In this document: positions 1 to 6,739 of the stretch, one piece after another
How the letters are laid out: each line of letters begins with the position of its first letter
Position numbering within the stretch: the stretch's first letter is position 1
Assembly: GCA_030649165.1 (NCBI GenBank)
Contig: JAUSGG010000103.1
Span: 1 to 59,134, forward strand
DNA from: Armatimonadota bacterium
GTDB taxonomy: Bacteria; Armatimonadota; UBA5829; JAUSEB01
Length of the DNA: 59,134 nt
Direction: 5' to 3'
The notes under the pieces: model-generated
The model's input: the letters and a program-made list of their open reading frames with translations, nothing else
Databases searched by the model: none
What the model was told of the DNA's origin: nothing
Program-made: the position numbers and the translations under genes

Positions 1-885
1 GCAGGACTTACCGGCGCTGGCTTTATCATCAATGATTTCGAAAGGAATGCCGTAAACGTCTCGCCTGCCGGGCGTCAAATCATCGAAAGTTAGCGGATCG
101 TGGGGCTTGTCATCTCCGAAAGTATGGTTCTTATAACTTCGCGTACAGGCATTAGATATGTTGATCGGAGTGAAGTCGTAGGACTTCAGGTATGCATCTT
201 CCAGGGTCTTCCTGGTGCGTGCGATCCTTTCCTGAACCGTTGCAGTGTCGAGTTCAGCCTTCGTTTTGAAGCTGATTCCGTCCGCATACTTGCCGCAGAC
301 CGGAGAACTGTCGCTCAAAATCCGCACGGGAATTGTTTCGGAACCGGCAACGGAGAGTTTCTGCAGCCAGGCGGAATAGTCCGTGCCATAATAGAGCGCC
401 AGCCCCACTTCCGCGGATTCTTTACCCGTATTCTCAATCTCGGCATCGAAGATAGCGACCGGGTATGAGGAATGGCGGATGTCGTGGAGCACGAACGGCG
501 ACCAGCACCAGAGCGTGAGCTTCACCGGCAGATCGGGAAACGTGAGCTTTGCGAAGGGAAAGTTGCCCTCGAAGCGCACTTTGCCGGCGGACAACGGATA
601 GACGCTTGTCTTGCCGTCAGTTCGGTGGGTGAGGTACAGCCCGGAACCTGGAATGGACGGGACGCGGGCAGCCCAGTTGTTGATGTTGCCGAACTCCATG
701 AGCGTTCCCTGGCTCGATATCTCTATCGAGCCTGCGCCGATGCCGCCCATCGGCATGCCGACCGGTCGGCCCTGCTCCGTGTATTCGATACCCTGAAAGT
801 CGGCCATGACCTGAAGTCCACCGGCCGCCGCGGAACACGCTGAAAGCGCAAGTACGGTAATAGTCATCCAAGCAGTGAATCCCAT
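1..885 (-). CDS. GH116 (GBA2-type) glycosidase, N-terminal part, runs off left edge
   Basis: This open frame reads without a stop from an ATG at 885 to base 1, so only the first 295 residues are present. Residues 44-53 read MPMGGIGAGS, followed by IE, which matches the start of the N-terminal beta-domain of glycoside hydrolase family 116 (bile-acid beta-glucosidase type). The catalytic (alpha/alpha)6 domain would lie beyond the window. The first 20 residues form a hydrophobic signal, and LSAC at 14-17 resembles a lipobox, so it may be a lipoprotein. GAGAGG sits 6 nt before the chosen ATG; an in-frame ATG at 900 is less well placed. Family membership is inferred from this motif and from the general character of the beta-rich sequence. 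Confidence 0.72.
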   Translation of the reverse strand, partial: MGFTAWMTITVLALSACSAAAGGLQVMADFQGIEYTEQGRPVGMPMGGIGAGSIEISSQGTLMEFGNINNWAARVPSIPGSGLYLTHRTDGKTSVYPLSAGKVRFEGNFPFAKLTFPDLPVKLTLWCWSPFVLHDIRHSSYPVAIFDAEIENTGKESAEVGLALYYGTDYSAWLQKLSVAGSETIPVRILSDSSPVCGKYADGISFKTKAELDTATVQERIARTRKTLEDAYLKSYDFTPINISNACTRSYKNHTFGDDKPHDPLTFDDLTPGRRDVYGIPFEIIDDKASAGKSC

Positions 886-902
886 TTGTTTCCTCTCCAT
901 GT

Positions 903-1790
903 CTACTTGCTGGCTGCTCTGCCAAGGCCGGGACTCGGCAGCGACCGCTGGGGCAGGTCCTTGCCCGTGCGCCGTTCGAATTCGTCCTTTGCCCATTGGA
1001 AACGCTCCTCGTCAGCCATGCCTTGATAGCAATAAGCCAGGTTGGCATAGACTCCAGCGTACAGGTTCGGGTCGAGCGCTATGGCAGCCCGGCAGCGCTC
1101 GATTGCTTTCTCGAAGTTGCCCTCGTGAAACTCGACCGCTCCCAGGAAATAGTGCGACCACCACAGATCGGGCTCAAGCTCACGGGCCTTTTCGAGAATC
1201 GGCCTCCCGGACTTCGGACTGCCATGCTGCAGGGCGACCATCCCCCGGATCAACAATTCGTATGCCTCAACTGACTTCGCCGGAGCAATGTGCAACCGGT
1301 TCGGTTTGTCGGGAGCCTGGAGCCTGGGGTAAGTGCTTCTGAGGCCCGAACCCAGTTCGTCAATCAGGCGGTCGTGCAGGACGAACAACTCGCCCAATGT
1401 GCCCTTCACTCTTAGCTCGGTAGCAGACGCTGACGCGCCCGTCCAGATGCGCGCTCGCAGTTCCAGTTCGCCATTCAGACATGACCCCGTGAGCGTGACC
1501 ACTGAGTCCAACTCAAGTCGCTCAAAGAGCGCTCTGGCGACGGCCTGCTCGTCCGACCCGGCAGCGGCTTTCAACGCCCCTCGCACCTTCAGCCGATTGA
1601 TGCTCCGGAAGCCTGACCATCGCTCCAGCCTCTTCTCAATGTCAAACACCACTCCCGCGCCGAGCCACTCGGTCGTCCTGGGGTCCGCCGTGATCGTGCA
1701 TGGTGCGACGGCAAATCGCACGGCTTGCCCGGATGCCGGAACTGCGGACCCGGTCAGTATTGCCGCTAGGGCGAGCATGGCTATCTTCAC
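903..1790 (-). CDS. secreted TPR protein with TolB/FlgO-like N-terminal domain
   Basis: A signal peptide ending ASGQ covers about the first 22 residues. It is followed by a domain that starts VRFAVAPC and contains the pattern 'WLGAGVVFDIEKRL', similar to the nucleotide-free TolB/FlgO-type domains often fused to TPRs. About residues 174-270 form TPR-like helical pairs (for example ILEKARELEPD and CRAAIALDPN). I chose the GTG at 1790 because it places a basic n-region before the hydrophobic stretch and follows GGGGAAG; an ATG at 1847 would give an unlikely N-terminal extension. The gene lies directly upstream of the GH116-like gene on the same strand, so the two may be cotranscribed. Its function is probably protein-protein interaction in the periplasm; no partner is evident. 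Confidence 0.7.
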   Translation of the reverse strand: MKIAMLALAAILTGSAVPASGQAVRFAVAPCTITADPRTTEWLGAGVVFDIEKRLERWSGFRSINRLKVRGALKAAAGSDEQAVARALFERLELDSVVTLTGSCLNGELELRARIWTGASASATELRVKGTLGELFVLHDRLIDELGSGLRSTYPRLQAPDKPNRLHIAPAKSVEAYELLIRGMVALQHGSPKSGRPILEKARELEPDLWWSHYFLGAVEFHEGNFEKAIERCRAAIALDPNLYAGVYANLAYCYQGMADEERFQWAKDEFERRTGKDLPQRSLPSPGLGRAASK

Positions 1791-1848
1791 ATTTGCTTCC
1801 CCGTAGACAGGTATTGAGCCAGCGAAAGCGGACACTCCCCACCCCACT

Positions 1849-2676
1849 TCAGCCAGAGTTTCTTGCTATGAACTGAATCTCGGTTCCGCAACCAAGTAGA
1901 TGTGCATCTTTGCGCAACGCAGATTCTATTGTCACCCAACTATGCATCTGACTCTTGCTGATCACTCCATCCTTGGCGGAAAGTAGTTTATCTACGTCGT
2001 TTGCCTGCAATAAACGCGCAAGAAGATCGGTCGGTTCCATCGAGATAATCTCCCAGCCGGCTGCCTCAACAGTGTTACGCAATTCACCCGGTGAATACTG
2101 CCTGACAGGCATGTCGGAGCCAGGCCAATACGCAATTCCGTCCTTCAGTATTCGTCGTATATCAATCCAACTCCCTGCTCTGCGTGCATCCAACCCACCG
2201 TATTTATTCTCGACATCAGCTACCAGAACTCCATTCAGCTTGGTTACTCGGCGGAGTTCAGCCAGTGCGCGGTTTGTATCACTGCAATATGAAAGAGGAT
2301 CGCCAATCGCCAACACAAACTGAAACTCGTTGTCGCCCCATTGGCCGAGATCAACCATATCAGCTCTAACGAAGGTGATCCTGTCCGACAGACCATGTTC
2401 AGCAGCGTTCTCTCTAGCTCTTTCCAGGAACCCAGGAGAAATGTCAGCTAATACGACCTGATATCCTTCAAGCGCAAGGCGAACAGCCCAAACACCTGTA
2501 CCGCCACCTACATCCAGAATAGGTAATGAACGATTCCGGGGAAGACGCTTCCTTATTTGGCGCCACATTATCTCTCGCTTGATGGCAATCTGGTTGCGAA
2601 GCGGACCACAGTCCTTTCTTGAGTCATACATTCTAGCTTCGTCCAAGGTCATCAACTCCCAAGGATTACAGCCCAT
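1849..2676 (-). CDS. class I SAM-dependent methyltransferase
   Basis: Residues 54-62 (LDVGGGTGV) are the glycine-rich SAM-binding motif I, and VVLADIS near 74-80 supplies the acidic ribose-binding residue of motif II. GDPLSYC and LNGVLVADVENKYGG fit motifs IV-VI of the Methyltransf_25/11 type. The length (275 aa) is normal. The ATG at 2676 follows GGAGG by 6 nt; a TTG two codons earlier is the alternative. The substrate cannot be told. The gene looks more AT-rich than its neighbours, and it has no obvious functional link to the glycan genes around it, so it may have arrived separately. Confidence 0.85.
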   Translation of the reverse strand: MGCNPWELMTLDEARMYDSRKDCGPLRNQIAIKREIMWRQIRKRLPRNRSLPILDVGGGTGVWAVRLALEGYQVVLADISPGFLERARENAAEHGLSDRITFVRADMVDLGQWGDNEFQFVLAIGDPLSYCSDTNRALAELRRVTKLNGVLVADVENKYGGLDARRAGSWIDIRRILKDGIAYWPGSDMPVRQYSPGELRNTVEAAGWEIISMEPTDLLARLLQANDVDKLLSAKDGVISKSQMHSWVTIESALRKDAHLLGCGTEIQFIARNSG

Positions 2677-2821
2677 TGGCAACCTCCACAGCGTCGGGAC
2701 ACGCTTTTCGTCCCGATGCCAGCTAGCTGACTACCACGTCCTTCGGGAGGACAAACAGTCCCGAACGATAGCCTTCGTGTTCTTGATCATTTCGCGCTTT
2801 CGTGATTGAACCTGTCCTACT

Positions 2822-3859
2822 CTATCCTGCACCGGTAGACTTGTATATCCCATCCAGTATCGCCGTCACGGCGACCCCCTGCTCCGGAGTCACTATCGGC
2901 GTCTTGCCCTCAAGCACACAGTCCACAAAGTGCTCCATCGGCGAAGAGCCGGGCATGTCGATTCTTGGAACCGTCGTAACGTACTGCCCCGCCGCCTGGC
3001 CGAACAGCTTCACCGGCTGGCCGCTCTCCCGATGCGCCCCGCCCTTGTCGCCGTAGAATGCCTGGACGATCTTCTCCTGCTCGATGTACGAGCCGAAGCT
3101 GGCCTCGAACTGCATTGACATCCCGTTCTCGAACTTGGCGAACCCGACGGAGTGGTCGTCCGCGTCGCTGGGGACACCGTAGCTCTTCAACACCTCCGGC
3201 AGGAACTTGTTGTAGGCTACGCCAACGACCTGTTTCACCTTCGGGAAGCCCGTCAGGTACATTGCGAGGTCAACGATATGCGAGCCGAGGTCGGTCGCCA
3301 CGCCGCCGCCCATGGATTTCTCATTAAACCAGTTGCGGCTGTAATTGCCGGTGAGGCGAGGCGCGTCGGCCCGCGGGAAAGCGCCCATTGCTCTCCGCCA
3401 CGCAGTGCGGACGAAGTAGATGTCGCCAAGGTGTCCCTCGTCGATATACTTCTTCAGATACTGAATGTCCGAGCCGAAACGCTGATTGTAGCTTATCATC
3501 AGCGTCTTGCCGGTCGCCCTGGCGGCGTCCGCCATAGCCTGTGCCTTCTCGGCGTTTGCGGCCATCGGCTTCTCGCAGAGGACGTGCTTGCCCGCGTTCA
3601 GCGCGGCGATGGTAACAGCATCGTGGAAAACAGTCGGCAGGCATACCGCCACCGCGTCCAGTTCATCGCAAGCCACCAACTCCTCCCAGGAAGAGAATGC
3701 GTATCGGGTTCCCCAAGCCTGTTTGCAGTGGTCGAGCCAGGCATTATCCTTGTCGCAAATCGCGACCACTTCGGCCCGGGGCAGACTGTTGAAGGCAGTG
3801 ACATGCCCATGGCCGATACCGAGGCCGATAACGCCGACTCGAAGCTTTCCATTAGTCAA
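2822..3859 (-). CDS. Gfo/Idh/MocA family oxidoreductase
   Basis: This is an NAD(P)-dependent sugar or cyclitol dehydrogenase-like protein. The N-terminal Rossmann fold begins VGVIGLGIGHGH (residues 8-19). EKP at 96-98 is the family's catalytic/cofactor-binding motif, and GGG-x4-DLGSHIVDL around 184-198 supplies the conserved Asp and His of the C-terminal alpha/beta domain. The length (345 aa) is typical. The start is a TTG at 3859 with AGGAGG about 9 nt upstream. It lies upstream of a URO-D gene on the same strand, separated by an inverted repeat. Such enzymes usually oxidise a hydroxyl of a sugar or myo-inositol derivative in the cytoplasm; the substrate here is unknown. Confidence 0.92.
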   Translation of the reverse strand: MTNGKLRVGVIGLGIGHGHVTAFNSLPRAEVVAICDKDNAWLDHCKQAWGTRYAFSSWEELVACDELDAVAVCLPTVFHDAVTIAALNAGKHVLCEKPMAANAEKAQAMADAARATGKTLMISYNQRFGSDIQYLKKYIDEGHLGDIYFVRTAWRRAMGAFPRADAPRLTGNYSRNWFNEKSMGGGVATDLGSHIVDLAMYLTGFPKVKQVVGVAYNKFLPEVLKSYGVPSDADDHSVGFAKFENGMSMQFEASFGSYIEQEKIVQAFYGDKGGAHRESGQPVKLFGQAAGQYVTTVPRIDMPGSSPMEHFVDCVLEGKTPIVTPEQGVAVTAILDGIYKSTGAG

Positions 3860-3892
3860 ATCGTTGTCCTCCTATTGGTCTGGTTCAGGAGA

Positions 3893-4062
3893 GAACGCAG
3901 ATGAACGCTGATACCAAGGATAAACGCAGATTCAGATGTAGGGAGATATGGAATGCGGCAGGATTTCCGGCTCTTCGTAATGTCTCGACCCAGCAACCTG
4001 CCTTGGTCTTTATCCCTCTCTATCCGCGTTCATCCTCCTCATCCGCGTTAATCTGCGTCTTT
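3893..4062. repeat. inverted repeat pair of the 'AACGCGGAT/CGCAGAT' type
   Basis: The left arm (about 3893-3936) carries GCAGATGAACGCTGAT and GGATAAACGCAGATTC. The reverse complement of the right arm (4021-4062) reads GCAGATTAACGCGGATG and then GGATGAACGCGGATAG. The arms match over about 39 nt at roughly three quarters identity and could fold into a long hairpin around an 85-nt loop. The right arm supplies the last few codons and the stop of the URO-D gene ending at 4048. This wording of repeat is widespread in intergenic DNA of many bacteria; its function is unknown. Confidence 0.65.
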
Positions 4063-5127
4063 CCCTGAACCGAAGCTCCCGCACTCACGGGCAAGCTCAA
4101 GCATGTATTGGTACTTCTCAAGCGAGACGTTGTCCGGTATGCTGTGGTCGGAGGCGAAAATGTAGCCCCCGCCTTTGCTCGCCATCGTCACCTTCTCCCG
4201 GACCTCTTTTTCGAGCACGGCGGGGGCGTCGTGCGCGATGGCGCGAACGTCGATTCCGCCCCACAGGGCCAATACATCACCGTATTCCTTCTTCAGCTCG
4301 AATATGTCCATCCCCGCCTTGACCTCCAGCGGGTTGAGGACGTCGAACCCGGCTTCTATGAACAGCGGCACGAGTTCCATGTTCATCCCGCAGGTGTGCA
4401 GCATAACCTTGATCCCGCGCGCGCGGCAGAAGTCGCAGAACAGCTTCTGACAGGGCATAATCATCTCCCGATACGCTCCCGGTGAGAAGAACGCCCGGCC
4501 CTTGTAGCCCATGTCCTCCGTTATGAACGCCGCGTCGAACTCGAAGCCGTGGCCCAGCAGGTATTCCAGACCCTCGATGGCAAGCGTCGCGGTGGACATA
4601 AACATCTCCCCAGCCCAGGCGGGATCCGCCGCCATCGCAATCAACACGCCCTCCGTTCCCATCACGTACTTGAATTTCTCGAATCCGAGGCAGGCCGGCA
4701 TGTAGACGTGGAACTTGTCCCTGTTCGCTTCCCACGTGGACTTCGCGGCCCGCGCGTCGACCCGGCTTCCATTCCAGGCAAATCGCTGCTTATGCTCCTC
4801 CCAGCTATTGCGGTCCGTGACCGTGAAATCCCACCAGAACGGAGTGGAATCGTGGCCTTTGAAGCTCTTCTGCATCACGCCGTTGTTGGTGCGGCTGATG
4901 ATATACTCGTCGGTCTCCTCGATCGTCTCCGGCCGGAACTGAAGCGTCCAATCAACTCCGGTGACGCATTGAGGGTCGAGACCGAAGTAGCTCACCAGAT
5001 CGGCGTTCTCGGGCAGTCCCTCCGAACGCCACCTGGCAATAGTGGATCCCCAGAAGCTCTCCCACATCGGTACGCGGTCGGCTTCCTTATGGTTGATTGC
5101 GGCGAGTATTCGCTCTTTGCTGGTCAA
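4048..5127 (-). CDS. uroporphyrinogen-decarboxylase-like (URO-D superfamily) protein
   Basis: The protein (359 aa) opens MTSKERILAAINHKEADRVP, a typical start for catabolic URO-D superfamily members related to MtaA/CmuA methyl-corrinoid methyltransferases rather than haem-pathway HemE. Further on, VMLHTCGMNMELVPLFIEAG and DVLNPLEV then LALWGGIDV match the conserved beta-strands around the active site of the TIM barrel. The start is TTG at 5127 after AGGAG; the truncated paralogue at 6679 begins with ATG at the equivalent codon. Members in glycan loci may move or remove methyl groups, but this is an inference. The last codons come from the flanking repeat, so the C-terminus may have been altered. 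Confidence 0.88.
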   Translation of the reverse strand: MTSKERILAAINHKEADRVPMWESFWGSTIARWRSEGLPENADLVSYFGLDPQCVTGVDWTLQFRPETIEETDEYIISRTNNGVMQKSFKGHDSTPFWWDFTVTDRNSWEEHKQRFAWNGSRVDARAAKSTWEANRDKFHVYMPACLGFEKFKYVMGTEGVLIAMAADPAWAGEMFMSTATLAIEGLEYLLGHGFEFDAAFITEDMGYKGRAFFSPGAYREMIMPCQKLFCDFCRARGIKVMLHTCGMNMELVPLFIEAGFDVLNPLEVKAGMDIFELKKEYGDVLALWGGIDVRAIAHDAPAVLEKEVREKVTMASKGGGYIFASDHSIPDNVSLEKYQYMLELARECGSFGSGKDAD

Positions 5128-5403
5128 TGGCCTGCTCCTATTGCTTAGCTGCTCAGGAATGCTGAGAACGAATCACCCTCACTGACTGAACGGGCACATG
5201 GTTAACAGTTCCGCAGGTCCTGTCGGACCTCCTTTCGTAGTCTTCCGAGGAGAAGGTTAGGGTGAGGGGCTTCCGCTAAGCTTCCATAAATGATCCGGCG
5301 AAAAGGATGTATTGGTCAAGTTGGCGTATATACACAATAATCCGGTGCGGCAAGAGATAGCTGGCACTCCTACCGCTTGGCCGTTTTCCAGCGCGGCGGC
5401 TTA

Positions 5404-5488
5404 CGAGGCCGGGAGCGCCATCATCCCGATTGATCTTCTTGAGCCATAGGTGGTGGCCCTTCAGGTAAGGATACCTGGAGGGATAGAA
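5404..5488. repeat. 85-bp direct repeat, copy A (left border of MNT-HEPN cassette)
   Basis: These 85 bases match 6330-6414 at 81 positions, with no gaps. The right third is an imperfect form of the CCTCCAGGTA/TACCTGGAGG palindrome; the left part (including TTGATCTTCTTGAGCC) is shared flank. The two copies have the same orientation and enclose the MNT-HEPN gene pair. Confidence 0.9.
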
Positions 5489-5530
5489 TGTCCGGCACGC
5501 CGTGACCGTGACGCACACCCCTCACGGCTG

Positions 5531-5560
5531 TTGATTTTCCATCGCAGGGTGGAATATACT
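5531..5560 (+). promoter_or_regulatory. candidate sigma70-type promoter of the MNT-HEPN pair
   Basis: TTGATT at 5531-5536 and TATACT at 5555-5560 are separated by 18 bases, 35 bases before the MNT start codon. Boxes and spacing agree with a housekeeping promoter. It lies inside the direct-repeat-bounded cassette, so the cassette could carry its own expression signal. Confidence 0.45.
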
Positions 5561-5595
5561 AGTGTTCATTCAGTTGCAGAGGAGTTGGGAGCGCC

Positions 5596-5913
5596 ATGGC
5601 CAGCCCGAATGAGATAATTGAACAGATGGCCGGTCGCATCGTTGACTTGTTCCAGCCGCGGAAGATCATCCTGTTTGGCTCCAGAGCGAGACACGAGGAT
5701 GCGAGCGACTCCGACGTCGACCTCTTGGTGATCGTCGAGCGCGTAGACGACCGGCGCGCGTTGCGTGTTGCCATGCGCAGGGCCGTCAACGGAATGGGGC
5801 TGCCGAAAGACATCGTAGTCCTGACGTCTGATGAATTCGAAACGAAGCGCAAGATTCCGGGCACCATAGCCTTTCCGGCCGACCGCGAAGGGAAAGTCCT
5901 CTATGCCGTCTGA
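5596..5913 (+). CDS. mntA: MNT-type nucleotidyltransferase antitoxin
   Basis: This 105-aa protein has the minimal nucleotidyltransferase signature GSRAR...SDSDVDLLV: G28-S29, then ten residues, then D40-x-D42, the metal-binding pair of the Pol-beta superfamily. In characterised MNT-HEPN modules the nucleotidyltransferase adds AMP units to the HEPN partner and silences it. GGGAG lies about 7 nt before the ATG. The gene overlaps the HEPN gene by 11 bases, the usual arrangement for translationally coupled toxin-antitoxin pairs. The pair sits between two 85-bp direct repeats, which suggests it moved here as a unit. Confidence 0.9.
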   Translation: MASPNEIIEQMAGRIVDLFQPRKIILFGSRARHEDASDSDVDLLVIVERVDDRRALRVAMRRAVNGMGLPKDIVVLTSDEFETKRKIPGTIAFPADREGKVLYAV

Positions 5914-6322
5914 AGCGGTCTTGCGCGAGGTCGAAGCTTGGATTGCCAAAGCGGAAAGTGATTTTCGGAATATCGAACTGGTTCTGCCCGCTGAAGACGC
6001 CCCGCTCGATACCGTATGCTTCCACGCACAGCAGGCTGCTGAGAAGTACATTAAGGCCGCGCTCACGTTCGCAGGTATACCGTTCGGCAAGACACACGAC
6101 CTCTCCGAACTCGCGGCGTTGTTGGCCGATAGGTTTCCGTTGCTCTCATCCGTTGGTGACCTGAGCGATCTGACGGACGCAGCCGTTACGGCGCGATATC
6201 CGGACGACTTGGTCGTGTATGATCGTGATCTTGCGGAGGAATTGGTGGAAAGAGCGCGGGCTGTGAGGGTAGCAGCCCTCCATGACCTTGCATCCCAAGG
6301 TTACATTCGGGGGCAAAGGTAA
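5903..6322 (+). CDS. HEPN domain protein, toxin partner of MNT
   Basis: The 139-aa all-helical protein carries FHAQQAAEKYIKAAL (40-54), KTHDL (63-67) and ARYPDDL (97-103), which are hallmarks of the PF05168 HEPN family. An RX4-6H ribonuclease motif, as in HepT, is not evident, so nuclease activity is uncertain and the pair could work in another way. It overlaps the upstream MNT gene by 11 bases. It ends 7 bases before direct repeat copy B, so the cassette border is very tight. Confidence 0.88.
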   Translation: MPSEAVLREVEAWIAKAESDFRNIELVLPAEDAPLDTVCFHAQQAAEKYIKAALTFAGIPFGKTHDLSELAALLADRFPLLSSVGDLSDLTDAAVTARYPDDLVVYDRDLAEELVERARAVRVAALHDLASQGYIRGQR

Positions 6323-6329
6323 CAACCTG

Positions 6330-6414
6330 CGAGGCCGGGAGCGCAATCATTCCGGTTGATCTTCTTGAGCCATAGGTGGTGGCCCTCCAGGTAAGGATAC
6401 CTGGAGGGATAGAA
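6330..6414. repeat. 85-bp direct repeat, copy B (right border of MNT-HEPN cassette)
   Basis: This copy matches 5404-5488 with four substitutions. Its palindromic end (CCTCCAGGTA then AGGA then TACCTGGAGG) is nearly perfect. It abuts the truncated URO-D copy: homology to the intact URO-D gene starts at the very base where the repeat ends. Confidence 0.9.
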
Positions 6415-6679
6415 AGCTCTTCTGCATCACGCCGTTGTTGGTGCGGCTGATGATATACTCGTCGGTCTCCTCGATCGTCTCCGGCCGGAACTGAAGCGTC
6501 CAATCAACGCCGGTGACGCATTGAGGGTCGAGACCGAAGCAGCTCACCAGATCGGCGTTCTCGGGCAGTCCCTCCGAACGCCACCTGGTCATGGTGGACC
6601 CCCAGTAGTTCTCCCACATCGGGACTCTATCGGCTTCCCTATGGTTGATTGCGGCCAGTATTCGCTCTTTGCTGGTCAT
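6414..6679 (-). pseudogene. truncated duplicate of the URO-D gene (N-terminal 88 codons only)
   Basis: From ATG 6679 the frame encodes MTSKERILAAINHREADRVP and continues to NGVMQKSF, almost the same as the first 88 residues of the URO-D protein at 4048-5127, with few substitutions (ENYWGSTMTRW for ESFWGSTIARW). Homology stops abruptly at 6414, where the 85-bp repeat begins and reading continues into unrelated codons. The catalytic barrel is missing, so it cannot be a working enzyme. The fragment is enclosed by repeat copy B on one side and a palindrome (6691-6719) on the other. Confidence 0.9.
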
Positions 6680-6690
6680 CTCCACGCTCC

Positions 6691-6719
6691 CTATCCCTCC
6701 AGGTATCCTACCTGGAGGG
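6691..6719. repeat. CCTCCAGGTA/TACCTGGAGG palindrome
   Basis: CCCTCCAGGTA and TACCTGGAGGG are separated by three bases (TCC), preceded by CTAT. The element sits 12 bases upstream of the start of the truncated URO-D copy and 20 bases beyond the 3' end of the large toroid gene. It belongs to the same family as 5404-5488, 6330-6414, 51003-51028, 53154-53181 and 54922-54970. Confidence 0.9.
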
Positions 6720-6739
6720 TCAACTACCCAGCGAAAACC

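Larger units (their letters stand above)
5128..5595. other. intergenic region of repeat remnants before the MNT-HEPN pair
   Basis: No convincing gene is seen in these 468 bases. About 5167-5273 holds a degenerate, CCCTCAC...GTGAGGG-bounded inverted structure related to the CCTCACCCC repeats elsewhere in the window. Bases 5404-5488 are direct repeat copy A. A minus-strand open frame at 5276-5518 crosses this repeat and resembles no family I know. The last 65 bases carry the likely promoter of the toxin-antitoxin pair. Confidence 0.6.

Noticed and set aside
3893-4062. CRISPR array
   Set aside because: Only two diverged, inverted arms are present, with no regular direct repeats or spacers.
4048-5127. 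Haem-pathway uroporphyrinogen decarboxylase HemE
   Set aside because: No haem genes are nearby, several paralogues occur in glycan loci, and the N-terminus matches the MtaA/CmuA-like catabolic branch.
5276-5518. An 80-codon minus-strand frame between the URO-D gene and the MNT gene
   Set aside because: Its first half is the 85-bp repeat translated and its second half matches nothing I know, so I do not call it a gene.
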